DNA of 27,483 nt from an uncultured Erysipelotrichaceae bacterium (GCA_902795975.1 CADBNE010000027.1:1-27483), one strand, 5' to 3'; counted from the stretch's first letter, positions 8,668 through 17,538 are shown. Numbers and translations: made by a program. The notes: generated by a model from the sequence alone, not told the origin.

Positions 8668-9426
8668 ATGGATAATAATATGAATAATATGGGACAACCT
8701 GTTATGCAACAACCTGTAAATAATGGTACAGGAATCGACTTTAATAAGATTATTAACGATTTAACAAAAGATAAGAAAAGTTTAATTGCAATCGCTGGAG
8801 CAATTCTTACAATAATTGCATGTTTTGTTAAAATTGTTACAGTTAAAATGACATTATTTGGTACATCAAAATCTGAAAGTTGGAATTTAATGAATATTGC
8901 TAAAGGAAAGGACGCTTACTTTAGTGGAAGTGATTATGCTGGAATTATTTTAATTTTATTAGCTATTGCAACAATTGTATTAGTAGTATTAAAGAAACAT
9001 GTATTTACTGCAGGTACTGCAGGATTATCATTACTTACTTTAATTATTGAAGTATGTAGAATTAAGAATACTTATAATAAAGAAATAGTTGAAAAATTAG
9101 GAAAAAGTTATTCTAAATATATTACATTACATTTTAATGCTGGATTAATACTTGCTATAATTGGTATTGCAGCAGTAGGAGTAAGTTTATTCTTTTTATG
9201 GAAAGAAAATCCAAATTGTTTCAAAGATGCAATTGATCAAATAAAAAAATTATTTGGTGGAAATAAAGGACAAGCTGTACAAGCTCCAGTAGCTCCTGTA
9301 CAACCTGTACAAACTCAACCAATGCAACAACCAGTAGCTCCTGTACAACCAACTTATGAAGCACCAATGAATACAGAAGTTCCAACAGAAAATGTTAATA
9401 ACGATATAAATAATAATGTTATGTAA
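8668..9426 (+). CDS. Unrecognised four-pass membrane protein with Pro/Gln-rich tail
   Basis: I do not recognise this 252-residue protein. ATG 8668 is chosen because AGAAGGAG (8650-8657) precedes it; an in-frame ATG at 8647 lies before that site. An N-terminal Asn/Met/Gln-rich stretch (MDNNMNNMGQPVMQQPV) is followed by a hydrophobic segment (SLIAIAGAILTIIACFVKIV), then YAGIILILLAIATIVLVVL, FTAGTAGLSLLTLIIEVC and LILAIIGIAAVGVSLFFLW, giving four membrane spans. The C-terminus is low complexity with repeated APVAPVQP units. It sits between divIB and ftsA, with its own ribosome site and a terminator after it. A role in the envelope or at the division site is only a guess from position. Confidence 0.8.
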   Translation: MDNNMNNMGQPVMQQPVNNGTGIDFNKIINDLTKDKKSLIAIAGAILTIIACFVKIVTVKMTLFGTSKSESWNLMNIAKGKDAYFSGSDYAGIILILLAIATIVLVVLKKHVFTAGTAGLSLLTLIIEVCRIKNTYNKEIVEKLGKSYSKYITLHFNAGLILAIIGIAAVGVSLFFLWKENPNCFKDAIDQIKKLFGGNKGQAVQAPVAPVQPVQTQPMQQPVAPVQPTYEAPMNTEVPTENVNNDINNNVM

Positions 9427-9427
9427 G

Positions 9428-9455
9428 AAGCTTCAAAATGAAGCTTTTTCTTTTT
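9428..9455 (+). terminator. Rho-independent terminator before ftsA
   Basis: A 7-bp stem, AAGCTTC (9428-9434) with GAAGCTT (9440-9446), has an AAAAT loop and then TTTCTTTTT. It separates the upstream operon from ftsA-ftsZ. Confidence 0.8.
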
Positions 9456-9472
9456 GAATAGATAAAAAACTT

Positions 9473-9501
9473 TTTACATTTTGTGTATTTTATAGTATAA
9501 T
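9473..9501 (+). promoter_or_regulatory. Sigma-A-type promoter of ftsA-ftsZ
   Basis: TTTACA (9473-9478), a 17-nt spacer and TATAAT (9496-9501) lie just after the terminator and 28 nt before the ftsA start. This is the best housekeeping-type promoter in the window. Confidence 0.8.
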
Positions 9502-9529
9502 TGGTATGTAGGCTATAGGAGATGATTGT

Positions 9530-10780
9530 ATGAGACAGATTTATACTAGTCTTGATATTGGATCTGACAGTATAAAAATTGTTGTTTGTGAATTGTATCA
9601 AAACAAATTAAATCTTTTAGCATGCTCATCTTATAAAGCTAAAGGAATAAAAAAGGGATTAATTACTGATGTAAAAAGTGCTACTGAATCAATTAGAAAT
9701 GCTATAGATTCAGTACAAAATATGATAGGTGTAACAATAAATAAAGTTATTGCTACAATACCTAGTTATTTTGCAGAATTTACAGTAAAAAAAGCTGAAA
9801 TAAATATTATGGCACAATCAGTAACACATAGTGATGTAAGAAATATATTAGATAGTATTACACTTGATAATTTATCTGATGATAAAGAAATTGTTTCTAT
9901 ATTGCCAGTAGATTTTAAAGTTGATGATGTTACAGGAATTAAAAATCCATTAGAAATTGAAGGAAAAGTATTAGGTGTAAGAACAATTGTTGTTACTACT
10001 GAAAAAAAATATATTTATTCTGTTGTAGGTTTACTTGAAAATATGGGATTAGAAGTAATTGATACTTCAATTACAGGTATAGGAGATTATGCTACTCATA
10101 AAACAAAAAGTACTGAAAATGGTATATGTTCTATAATAAATATTGGTAGTGATATAACTAATGTAGCATTATATAACAAAGGAATTATTTTAAAAAATTC
10201 AGTTATAAGTATGGGTGGTAAAAATATAAATAAAGATATAGCTTATATGTATAAAACCGATAATGATACTGCTGAAAATTTAAAGAAAACTTTTGCACTA
10301 GGACATAAAAGAAAAGCAAGTACAACAGATATGATTAAAATTAAAACTGATTATGATGATGATTTAAAAATTAATCAATATGAAATTTCAGAAATTGTTT
10401 CTTCAAGACTTGAAGAAATCCTTAATTTAGCTAAAAAAGAGCTTAATATATTGACAAGTCGAAAAATTGATTATATTATTATAACAGGGGGTACAAGTAA
10501 TATGGCCGATATCGAATATATTATAAGTGATGTATTCGGTTCAAATGCAAATATTGGTAATATTAAATTAATAGGTATCCGTGATAACAAATATTCATCA
10601 TGCATAGGTAATATTATTAATTTTATTGATAAATTGAAATTAAGAGGCGAAGAATACACTATGATAAGTAATAGTGCAGCACTTAGATTATCTAGTGTAG
10701 GCAATGAATATCAAGGGTTAAACAACGTGAAAATGCTAGAAAAGATGACTGAATATTTTTTAGCGAATAGGAGGATATAA
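9530..10780 (+). CDS. ftsA: Cell division protein FtsA
   Basis: FtsA is an actin-like ATPase that tethers FtsZ filaments to the membrane and recruits later divisome proteins. The 416 residues fit the family. Actin-fold nucleotide motifs are seen as [15 protein letters not shown] (phosphate 1, residues 6-20), [13 protein letters not shown] (phosphate 2, near 203-215) and [17 protein letters not shown] (adenosine motif, near 320-336). The SHS2/1C domain lies near residues 85-165. The last residues ([14 protein letters not shown]) fit the conserved C-terminal amphipathic membrane helix. TAGGAGATGA precedes the ATG. ftsZ starts 2 nt after its stop, and its last codons supply the ftsZ ribosome site. 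Confidence 0.97.
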   Translation: MRQIYTSLDIGSDSIKIVVCELYQNKLNLLACSSYKAKGIKKGLITDVKSATESIRNAIDSVQNMIGVTINKVIATIPSYFAEFTVKKAEINIMAQSVTHSDVRNILDSITLDNLSDDKEIVSILPVDFKVDDVTGIKNPLEIEGKVLGVRTIVVTTEKKYIYSVVGLLENMGLEVIDTSITGIGDYATHKTKSTENGICSIINIGSDITNVALYNKGIILKNSVISMGGKNINKDIAYMYKTDNDTAENLKKTFALGHKRKASTTDMIKIKTDYDDDLKINQYEISEIVSSRLEEILNLAKKELNILTSRKIDYIIITGGTSNMADIEYIISDVFGSNANIGNIKLIGIRDNKYSSCIGNIINFIDKLKLRGEEYTMISNSAALRLSSVGNEYQGLNNVKMLEKMTEYFLANRRI

Positions 10781-10782
10781 GT

Positions 10783-11850
10783 ATGATGGGATTAGAAATG
10801 GATCAGATAGCAAAAATTAAAGTAATTGGTGTTGGTGGAGGTGGAAACAACGCTGTTAACAGAATGATTGATTCAGGAGTTAAAGGTGTTGATTTCATTG
10901 TTGCTAATACAGATTTACAAGTTTTAAATGCTTCTAAAGCTCCACTTAAAATACAAATAGGTGAATCACTAACTGGTGGTAGAGGTGCAGGTGCTAAACC
11001 AGAAGTTGGTCGTGAAGCTGCTATGGAAAGTAAAAAAGAAATTGAAGATGCTTTATCAGGAGCTGATATGGTATTCATTACTTGTGGTATGGGTGGTGGA
11101 ACTGGTACAGGAGCTGCACCAGTAATTGCTCAAATATCTCAAGAATTAGGAGCTTTAACAGTAGGTATTGTTACTAAACCTTTCTCTTTTGAAGGAAAGA
11201 AAAGAATGGAACAAGCTATAGCTGGATTAGAAGAATTAAAAAAGAATGTAGATACTTTAATTGTTATCCCAAATGACCGTTTAAGAGAAATTATAGATAA
11301 AAAGACACCATTAATAGATTCATTTAGAGAAGTAGATAATGTATTACGTCGTGGTGTACAATCAATATCAGACTTAATAGCAGTTGCAGGATTAATCAAT
11401 CTAGACTTTGCTGATGTTAAGACTGTTATGGAAAAACGTGGAAATGCATTAATTGGTATTGGTATTGGACAAGGTGAAAATAGAGCTACTGAAGCTGCTA
11501 GACAAGCTGTTGCAAGTCCATTACTTGAAACTAGTATAAGTGGTGCTACTGACGCAATTATTAACGTTACAGGTGGTTCTAACTTAACATTATTTGAAGT
11601 AGAAGAAGCTGCTGAAGTTATTCGTACAAGTGCTAATACTGATATGAATGCTATATTTGGAGCAGTAATTAATGAAAACTTAAATGATGAAGTTATTGTT
11701 ACAGTAATTGCTACAGGATTTGATGATCCAAGTGAACCATTATATCATTCATATTCTAGACCAGATAGTGTAGAAGATAATAGAAATTCATCAGATGATG
11801 ACGATGATAGTGGTATACCAACATTTTTAAGAAAGAGAGGAGGCTTTTAA
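10783..11850 (+). CDS. ftsZ: Cell division protein FtsZ
   Basis: FtsZ is the tubulin-like GTPase that forms the division ring. The 355 residues include [13 protein letters not shown] (residues 16-28), the tubulin signature [15 protein letters not shown] (near 102-116) and the T7 loop [11 protein letters not shown] that completes the GTPase site of the next subunit. After a short acidic linker, the extreme C-terminus [11 protein letters not shown] is the conserved peptide that binds FtsA. AGGAGG (10769-10774) precedes ATG 10783; ATG 10786 is a close alternative. A terminator overlaps the stop codon. In spore formers FtsZ also builds the polar septum, which fits the spoIIGA-sigE neighbours. Confidence 0.99.
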   Translation: MMGLEMDQIAKIKVIGVGGGGNNAVNRMIDSGVKGVDFIVANTDLQVLNASKAPLKIQIGESLTGGRGAGAKPEVGREAAMESKKEIEDALSGADMVFITCGMGGGTGTGAAPVIAQISQELGALTVGIVTKPFSFEGKKRMEQAIAGLEELKKNVDTLIVIPNDRLREIIDKKTPLIDSFREVDNVLRRGVQSISDLIAVAGLINLDFADVKTVMEKRGNALIGIGIGQGENRATEAARQAVASPLLETSISGATDAIINVTGGSNLTLFEVEEAAEVIRTSANTDMNAIFGAVINENLNDEVIVTVIATGFDDPSEPLYHSYSRPDSVEDNRNSSDDDDDSGIPTFLRKRGGF

Positions 11851-11867
11851 TTAAGTCTCTTTTTTTA
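11831..11867 (+). terminator. Rho-independent terminator of ftsA-ftsZ
   Basis: The stem GAGGCTT (11840-11846) with AAGTCTC (11853-11859) encloses the loop TTAATT and can extend outward with A-T and G-T pairs; seven or more T follow. It includes the ftsZ stop codon (11848-11850) in the loop. Confidence 0.85.
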
Positions 11868-11884
11868 TAGTTATAATTATAGAA

Positions 11885-11918
11885 TACGACATATTTTTAT
11901 AATTTTAATATTTATAAT
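11885..11918 (+). promoter_or_regulatory. Possible Spo0A-type promoter of spoIIGA-sigE
   Basis: TACGACA (11885-11891) matches 6 of 7 bases of the reverse 0A box TTCGACA, and TATAAT lies 21 nt downstream (11913-11918), 15 nt before the spoIIGA start. In Bacillus the spoIIG promoter has an unusually wide spacing and 0A boxes near the -35 region. The resemblance is inferred from one box in AT-rich sequence. GGTGAT (11925-11930) is the ribosome site. Confidence 0.4.
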
Positions 11919-11933
11919 AATATTGGTGATTCA

Positions 11934-12710
11934 ATGAAAATATATTTAGATTTAATTTTAATATTAAATTTTATTTTAGATTTTATATTACTTATATCAA
12001 CTGGATTAATATTAAAACGAAAAATAAATATAAAATTAATTACTCTTGGATCATTTATAGGAAGTTTAAGTATATTAATATTATTTTATAATATTAATTC
12101 TATAGAATTATTTATAATAAAATTTATATTAAGTATTATTATGATAATACTTAGTTACCCTAAAAAAAGTATTAAATATATACTATATAATTTATTAATA
12201 TTTTATATAGTAAGTATATTTTTAGGTGGATTTTTATATATGTTAAATATAATGATTTCATATAAGCATGTAGGATTAATATTCTTTAACAATGGATTAA
12301 GTATTAATTTTATAATTATATTAATTATTTCTCCATTAATTTTATTTCTTTATATTAAAGAACAAAGATTAATAAAAAATAAATATAATAATTATTATTC
12401 AGTAAATATATATATTCAAAATAAAGAAATAAAATTAATAGGATATATAGATAGCGGTAATAATCTATCTTTTAAAGGTAATCCTGTAATACTAATTGAT
12501 AAAAGAAAAGTAATATTTTTAAAAGAAGGATATAGAATAATACCATATAAGGTAGTTAATAATATTATGATGTTAAAAATATATAAATGTGATAAAGTTC
12601 TTATTAATAATAAAATATATAAGAATATATATTTAGGTATATGTGAAGATAAAATAAATATAGATGGTGTAGATGTATTACTTAATAATAAATTATTGGA
12701 GGATATATGA
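11934..12710 (+). CDS. spoIIGA: SpoIIGA, sporulation sigma-E processing protease
   Basis: SpoIIGA is the membrane aspartyl protease that cleaves pro-sigma-E in the mother cell after a forespore signal (SpoIIR). The 258-residue product has about five hydrophobic spans in the first 145 residues, starting at [18 protein letters not shown], followed by a soluble domain. The catalytic-type motif DSGN lies at residues 173-176 in [19 protein letters not shown], matching the DTGN/DSGN position of the family, which works as a dimer. It is followed by sigE with a 4-base ATGA overlap (12707-12710), and preceded by ftsZ, as in Bacillus. Sequence outside the motif is divergent; gene order makes the call strong. 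Confidence 0.93.
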   Translation: MKIYLDLILILNFILDFILLISTGLILKRKINIKLITLGSFIGSLSILILFYNINSIELFIIKFILSIIMIILSYPKKSIKYILYNLLIFYIVSIFLGGFLYMLNIMISYKHVGLIFFNNGLSINFIIILIISPLILFLYIKEQRLIKNKYNNYYSVNIYIQNKEIKLIGYIDSGNNLSFKGNPVILIDKRKVIFLKEGYRIIPYKVVNNIMMLKIYKCDKVLINNKIYKNIYLGICEDKINIDGVDVLLNNKLLEDI

Positions 12711-13393
12711 AAAATATAATATTAAATATAATTAATTTTATTAAAAATTTATTTACTGGTAATATTTATTATGTAGGTAGTTTAGATAAATTACCTGAAC
12801 CATTATCCAAAGAAGAAGAAATAAAATTGGTAAGTGATGGTAGTAAAGAAGCTAAAAATAAATTAATAGAACATAATTTAAGATTGGTTGTATTTCTTGC
12901 TAAAAAGTATGAAAATACAGGAGTAGATTTAGAAGATTTAGTAAGTATAGGTACTATAGGACTTATTAAAGGAGTAGATACATATAATTTAGATAAAAAT
13001 ATAAAACTTGCTACATATGCATCTAGATGTATAGATAATGAGATATTAATGTTTTTAAGAAAAAATAAAAAAAGAAGGGGAGAGATAAGTTTAGAAGATA
13101 GTTTGTCATTTGATGCAGAAGGAAATGAACTAAGATTAGAAGATATACTAGGTACTGATAGTGATATAGTTACTAAAGATTTAGAACATGAAGTAGAAAG
13201 AAAATTATTATATGAAGAATTAGATAAATTATCAGATAGAGATAAAGAAATTATGACATTAAGATATGGATTATATAATACAAAAGAATTAACACAAAAA
13301 GAAGTAGCACAAAAGCTAGGAATATCACAATCATATATATCTAGAATAGAAAAAAGAGTTATTGGAAAATTAAAAATTGCAAGTGACTGTTGA
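12707..13393 (+). CDS. sigE: RNA polymerase sporulation sigma factor E (pro-sigma-E)
   Basis: Sigma-E drives early mother-cell transcription during sporulation. The 228-residue product starts with a hydrophobic/amphipathic pro-sequence of about 20-25 residues ([20 protein letters not shown]), the part removed by SpoIIGA. Region 2 is highly typical ([53 protein letters not shown]), then [11 protein letters not shown], and region 4 ends with [25 protein letters not shown] lies just before the ATG. Overlap with spoIIGA and the pro-sequence favour SigE over SigK or SigG. The normal next gene in many spore formers, sigG, is absent here; a surface-protein cluster follows. TGA is the stop. Confidence 0.96.
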   Translation: MKNIILNIINFIKNLFTGNIYYVGSLDKLPEPLSKEEEIKLVSDGSKEAKNKLIEHNLRLVVFLAKKYENTGVDLEDLVSIGTIGLIKGVDTYNLDKNIKLATYASRCIDNEILMFLRKNKKRRGEISLEDSLSFDAEGNELRLEDILGTDSDIVTKDLEHEVERKLLYEELDKLSDRDKEIMTLRYGLYNTKELTQKEVAQKLGISQSYISRIEKRVIGKLKIASDC

Positions 13394-13418
13394 AAAAAAA
13401 TATATATTTTGATAAAAT
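13390..13418 (+). promoter_or_regulatory. Promoter of the first giant surface protein
   Basis: TTGAAA (13390-13395), a 17-nt AT-rich spacer and TAAAAT (13413-13418). The -35 overlaps the sigE stop codon. The TTGAAA plus A-run form recurs at 22520 and 23911. Confidence 0.7.
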
Positions 13419-13449
13419 AAGGGTATAAATAATAATGGAGTGTATGTGT

Positions 13450-16400
13450 GTGAAAAAAATTTTTTTATCAATATTATTTTTTATATGTTTATTTGTTTTA
13501 AATCCATTATCTACTTTCGCACTAGATATAAAGATTAAAAATTTAGAAGTAATAGAAAAAAGTACTGATATAACAATAGAAAATAATAAATATACTAATA
13601 ATGATATTACATCTGGAATTGAATTTAAAAAATTAAATGATTTTGTAACTTATAAAATTACATTAGAAAATAATGATTCAATAGGATATATTATTGATAG
13701 CATAAGTGATAATAATGAAAATAAAAATATTAAAGTATCTTATTCATATGATGATAATAAAATTAAATCTAAAGGTAATAAAGATATATATATTACGCTA
13801 AGATATGATAAAAAGTTAGTTAATAAAAAACAATTATCAATAAATAATTTAGTAATAACATTAAATTTAGTAGATCCAGAAGGTAAAGTGAAATCAGCAG
13901 AAATAATACCTACTGGAGATAATGCTCTTAAATATATAATTATTTTTGTAATAGCGTTAATATTATTAATATTTGGTCTAATATTATTAAAAAGAAGAAA
14001 AGGTAAAGGTAATAAAAAAATAATTTTATTATTACTAATGTTTATACCTACTATAGTATCTGCTAAAAAAGAATTACAATTAAATATTAGTTTTAAAAAT
14101 ATAATTATTGATGGTGAAATGTTACCATATTCTGTATCTATAGAAGATGAAAATGGTAATATTACTAATAGAACAATATTATATGGTGATAAAATAGGAG
14201 AATTACCAACTGTATCTAAAGTAGGATATAATTTCTTAATGTATGTAGATGATAATAATGATGAAGTTACATCTGATACTATAGTTAAAGGTAATATGAA
14301 TGTAATACCTAAGTTTGAAACTATAAAATATGATATAACATATGATTATGATGGAGGAAGTGCTACTAATCCAGATAAATATACTATAGAGGATGAAATA
14401 ACATTAAATAATCCAACTAAACAAGGATATACTTTTGCAGGATGGACTGGTTCTAATGGAAATGATAATCAAACAAGAGTAACAATATATCATGAAACAG
14501 AAAATAAAAACTTTGTTGCACATTATTCACCTAACGAGAGAACTCCATATAAAGTAATACATAGATATCCTAATTTAGATGGTACATATGAAGAAGTAGA
14601 AGAAACATTATATGGTCCAACTGAATCAGAAGTTACGCCATCATTACTACCTAAAGAAGGATTTAAAGGACCAGAAGAATTAGAAACTATAGTTATAAAT
14701 GGAGATGAATCTTCAAAAGTAATATATACATATACAAGAGAACAATATGATTTAATAGTAGAAAATCCTGAATATATTAATGAAGGAGATTTATCTGGTA
14801 AATATTATTATGGACAAGTAGTTACATTAACAGCTAAACCACGTACACATTATACATTTAGTAAATGGAGTAATAATGTTGAAATTAATCCAATTAATTT
14901 AGAAATAAAATCTGATACTAGAATAAATGCATTATATACTAAAAATAAATATACTATATCATTTAATACTGAAGTAGGGGATAGTACATCTAGTATAGAA
15001 GTAGATGGTGGTAATGCTATTGGACAATTACCAATACTTACAGATAGAGAATATATATTTGAAGGATGGTATTTAGAAGATAAAATTACTAAAGTAACTA
15101 GTGATTATGTTCCAACTAAAGATATGACATTGTACGCTAAATGGACATCTAAATTTCCTATAGTATTTAGTCAAAGTGGATCATGTACTTTTAATGGCGA
15201 GAATAATATTACTGGAAATGAATGTACTGATTATAATAGTTCAGTATATATAAATACAGGTATTAAATTATATAGTTCTACAAATAAAAATAAAGATTAT
15301 GAAGTAGGATTTAATATAGAACATCTAAATTTTAATGAAGAAATTAGACAAGCTACATTATTTAATTCTAAATATGAAGATGAAGCTTCTAATTATCCAG
15401 GAGTTGTATTTAGACGTTATGAATTGAAAAATAAATTACAGATATCTAATAATAGTTATGGAAATACAGAAATGGACTCTCAATTAGGTAATTTGATAAA
15501 TAAAGTACAAATTGTACGTAAGGGAAATGCATTATATTATGCATATAATGATTCATTCTATAAAAGATTAACTATGAATGATGAAGAAGTAGAACAATTT
15601 GATACACCAGCAACATTTGGGGCATCATTAACAAATGAAGGACTTCCATTTAGAAATTTTAATGGAACACTTTCTAATATGTATATTAAGTTAGGTGAAT
15701 ATATACCTAATAAAAAAACAATTACATTTGATCCTAATGGAGGAGTATTAGAAGATACAACAAAGAAATTAAATCAATTAGAAAAAATAGGTACCTTACC
15801 AGTACCAACTAAAGAAGGATATGTATTTGCAGGATGGTATGTTAACTTAAATGATAATGAAAAAATAACACCAGATTTATATGTTAATAATGATATAACT
15901 GTACATGCTAAATGGATAGAAAATAGTAATACTATCTCTGCAAAAGGAAAATATTTTACATCATTACAATCTGCAATAGATAGTATTGATGAAAGTGATG
16001 GAATAGTAACTATAGATATATATATGGATATAAAAGAAAATATTAGTATTCCATCAGGAAAAGATATTATTATAAATGCTAATGGACATACAATAGAGAT
16101 GTATAATAATGATGCTGTTATAAGTAATTCAGGTAAATTAGTATTAAATGATGCTAAAATAGTAGGTAATAGTTCTTCAACAGCAGCAATAAACAATAAT
16201 AATAGAGCTATATTAACTATTAATGGAGGAGAAATAAATGTAACAGGAAGTAAACAAGCATTATATAATAATGGAGGTACTGTTACAATAGAAGATAATA
16301 CTTTATTAACATCTACAAGTACTAATAGAGCAACAGTACAAAATTTAGATAATGGTAAATTATACTTAAATAGTTGTACGATTAAATCTAGTAAATTTAA

Positions 16401-16662
16401 TGCTGTTAAAGTAGAAAGTGGTACTATGTCTATAGGTAATAAGGATGGTGAAATATCAATTAATCATCCTATAATACAAGGATATAACTATGGTATTGAA
16501 TCATCTATTGGTTATAGCCTATATGATGGAACTATAAAAGGTATTACTAATGCAGTAAATAATAAAGATTTAATAACAGATAAAGAAGATAATTCCGATA
16601 TAGTTGAAGGAGCTGAAACTATATCTGGTAAAGAATATGAAACTCTACATTTAGATTTTTAA
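13450..16662 (+). CDS. Giant secreted InlB-repeat protein with internal sorting-like signal and beta-helix end
   Basis: About 1,070 residues if GTG 13450 is the start; GGAG (13437-13440) lies 9 nt upstream. ATG 13435 and 13444 are alternatives. Order: signal peptide ending STFA; an N-terminal beta-rich domain (25-150); IIPTGDN (near 152-158), a hydrophobic span (159-179) and KRRK; then a second signal-like segment, IILLLLMFIPTIVSAKK (190-206). After this come an InlB (Listeria-Bacteroides) repeat (near 293-360), a MucBP-like region (364-440), a bacterial-repeat module (443-500), an InlB repeat (500-567), a lectin/LamG-like domain (570-750), an InlB repeat (757-826) and a right-handed beta-helix-like end with INGG and NNGG turns. 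It is probably an adhesin. A paralogue starts at 23971. Topology is inferred. Confidence 0.85.
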   Translation: MKKIFLSILFFICLFVLNPLSTFALDIKIKNLEVIEKSTDITIENNKYTNNDITSGIEFKKLNDFVTYKITLENNDSIGYIIDSISDNNENKNIKVSYSYDDNKIKSKGNKDIYITLRYDKKLVNKKQLSINNLVITLNLVDPEGKVKSAEIIPTGDNALKYIIIFVIALILLIFGLILLKRRKGKGNKKIILLLLMFIPTIVSAKKELQLNISFKNIIIDGEMLPYSVSIEDENGNITNRTILYGDKIGELPTVSKVGYNFLMYVDDNNDEVTSDTIVKGNMNVIPKFETIKYDITYDYDGGSATNPDKYTIEDEITLNNPTKQGYTFAGWTGSNGNDNQTRVTIYHETENKNFVAHYSPNERTPYKVIHRYPNLDGTYEEVEETLYGPTESEVTPSLLPKEGFKGPEELETIVINGDESSKVIYTYTREQYDLIVENPEYINEGDLSGKYYYGQVVTLTAKPRTHYTFSKWSNNVEINPINLEIKSDTRINALYTKNKYTISFNTEVGDSTSSIEVDGGNAIGQLPILTDREYIFEGWYLEDKITKVTSDYVPTKDMTLYAKWTSKFPIVFSQSGSCTFNGENNITGNECTDYNSSVYINTGIKLYSSTNKNKDYEVGFNIEHLNFNEEIRQATLFNSKYEDEASNYPGVVFRRYELKNKLQISNNSYGNTEMDSQLGNLINKVQIVRKGNALYYAYNDSFYKRLTMNDEEVEQFDTPATFGASLTNEGLPFRNFNGTLSNMYIKLGEYIPNKKTITFDPNGGVLEDTTKKLNQLEKIGTLPVPTKEGYVFAGWYVNLNDNEKITPDLYVNNDITVHAKWIENSNTISAKGKYFTSLQSAIDSIDESDGIVTIDIYMDIKENISIPSGKDIIINANGHTIEMYNNDAVISNSGKLVLNDAKIVGNSSSTAAINNNNRAILTINGGEINVTGSKQALYNNGGTVTIEDNTLLTSTSTNRATVQNLDNGKLYLNSCTIKSSKFNAVKVESGTMSIGNKDGEISINHPIIQGYNYGIESSIGYSLYDGTIKGITNAVNNKDLITDKEDNSDIVEGAETISGKEYETLHLDF

Positions 16663-16689
16663 AAAGTACTTATTATTAAGTACTTTTTT
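16661..16689 (+). terminator. Rho-independent terminator after the first giant protein
   Basis: A perfect 12-bp stem, AAAAAGTACTTA (16661-16672) with 16677-16688, has a TTAT loop and is T-rich at the 3' side. Confidence 0.88.
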
Positions 16690-16755
16690 GTATGTACAAA
16701 CAGTGTAACGTTTGCTCTAATTATTATTAGAATAGATAGAGTAGAGCGGTATAGT
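16690..16755 (+). promoter_or_regulatory. Structured leader without a clear ribosome site
   Basis: This short leader precedes the camelysin-like gene. It can fold either as TCTAAT-TATT-ATTAGA or as GCTCTA pairing with TAGAGC just before the start codon, two overlapping and mutually exclusive stems. No good Shine-Dalgarno is present (AGAGCGGTATAGT before ATG), and no standard promoter pair is obvious. Function is speculative. Confidence 0.3.
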
Positions 16756-17421
16756 ATGAGAAGTAATAAAAAAACGAAAATATTTATATTAGTATTTGCT
16801 TTAATATTAATGGGTATAGGATATGCTTATTTAACTGCTAATCTAAAAATTACAGGTACTGCTAGAATTTCAAGCAATAGTTTTAGAGTACATTTTGAAG
16901 ACCCAACAGTAATAGATGCAAGTAAAAATGTTACATTTGCAAGTAATAGTAATTCTAATGTTGCTGCAGGTACTCCAGTAGTAACAGGTACTAATGATAC
17001 AGAATTAGAGTGAAATGTTACATTTAATGCTCCAGGAGATCATTATGAATTTGTTGTAGAAGCAGTAAATGGTGGACAAATTGATTCTGTAGAAGATTTA
17101 GAAGAAAGAACATTAAAAGTTAAAATAGATGATGGAGAAGAAAAAGAAATTGATTTATCAGATTTTACTAATGATGAAAATTGGCCAAGTTATTTAAACT
17201 TCCATGTAGATTATCTTGATGGTACATCAGCTAACCCTTCAATGCCATATTATATTCTTCCAAATTCAAGTGTTAAATTACATTTTGAAATTGAGTTAAG
17301 TGAAAATGTTGATGCAGAACAATGGGAAGCTATAAGAGGAAAAACTATTAAAATAACTAATGGATTTGAATATATCCAAGGTACTGGACTTCCATCAAAT
17401 TCAAATTCTAATAATGGATAA
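16756..17421 (+). pseudogene. Camelysin/TasA-like secreted protein interrupted by an in-frame TGA
   Basis: The full frame is 221 codons with one internal TGA (17011-17013, codon 86); without it, the ORF reads to TAA at 17419-17421. The N-terminus has a basic start and a signal segment, IFILVFALILMGIGYAYLTA, followed by NLKITGTARISSNSFRVHFE, a pattern seen in SipW/TasA-like surface proteins. After the TGA come NVTFNAPGDHYEFVVEAVNG, then an Asp/Glu-rich beta domain and NYWPSY-type aromatic strands (ENWPSYLNFHVDYLDG), ending in an Asn/Ser tail. The expected residue at the TGA is Trp (TGG), since a Trp-x-Val-Thr-Phe strand before PGD fits the family. It could be a nonsense mutation, a consensus error or recoding. 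It has its own terminator. Confidence 0.75.
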
Positions 17422-17430
17422 TAATTAATA

Positions 17431-17461
17431 AAAATACTTAATTAATATTAAGTATTTTTTT
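17431..17461 (+). terminator. Rho-independent terminator after the camelysin-like gene
   Basis: A perfect 12-bp stem, AAAATACTTAAT (17431-17442) with 17447-17458, has a TAAT loop followed by T. Confidence 0.88.
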
Positions 17462-17518
17462 ATTCTTGTTATATACTTTTTTACATATTTTATATAATTT
17501 TTATAGTATAAAATAGGA

Positions 17519-17538
17519 TAGTAGAAGTGTCTACTATA
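17519..17538 (+). other. Perfect hairpin in the leader of the 17.5 kb remnant
   Basis: ATAGTAGA-AGTG-TCTACTAT forms a perfect 8-bp stem with a 4-nt loop, just after an AT-rich promoter-like stretch (TTTACA near 17474, TATAAAAT near 17506). A shorter version of the same stem (ATAGT with ACTAT) lies upstream of the next gene near 17790. It may protect the 5' end of the mRNA or be a regulator site. Confidence 0.45.

Noticed and set aside
10803..11399. Minus-strand ORFs within ftsZ
   Set aside because: They are shadows of the conserved ftsZ frame with no start signals.
12707..13393. Sigma factor K or G instead of E
   Set aside because: The hydrophobic pro-sequence, the overlap with spoIIGA and the position after ftsZ favour SigE; SigG lacks a pro-sequence.
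17011..17013. Genetic code with TGA read as Trp (Mollicutes-type)
   Set aside because: All other Trp codons seen are TGG, TGA ends sigE, and spoIIGA ends in an ATGA overlap with sigE; long genes show no other in-frame TGA.
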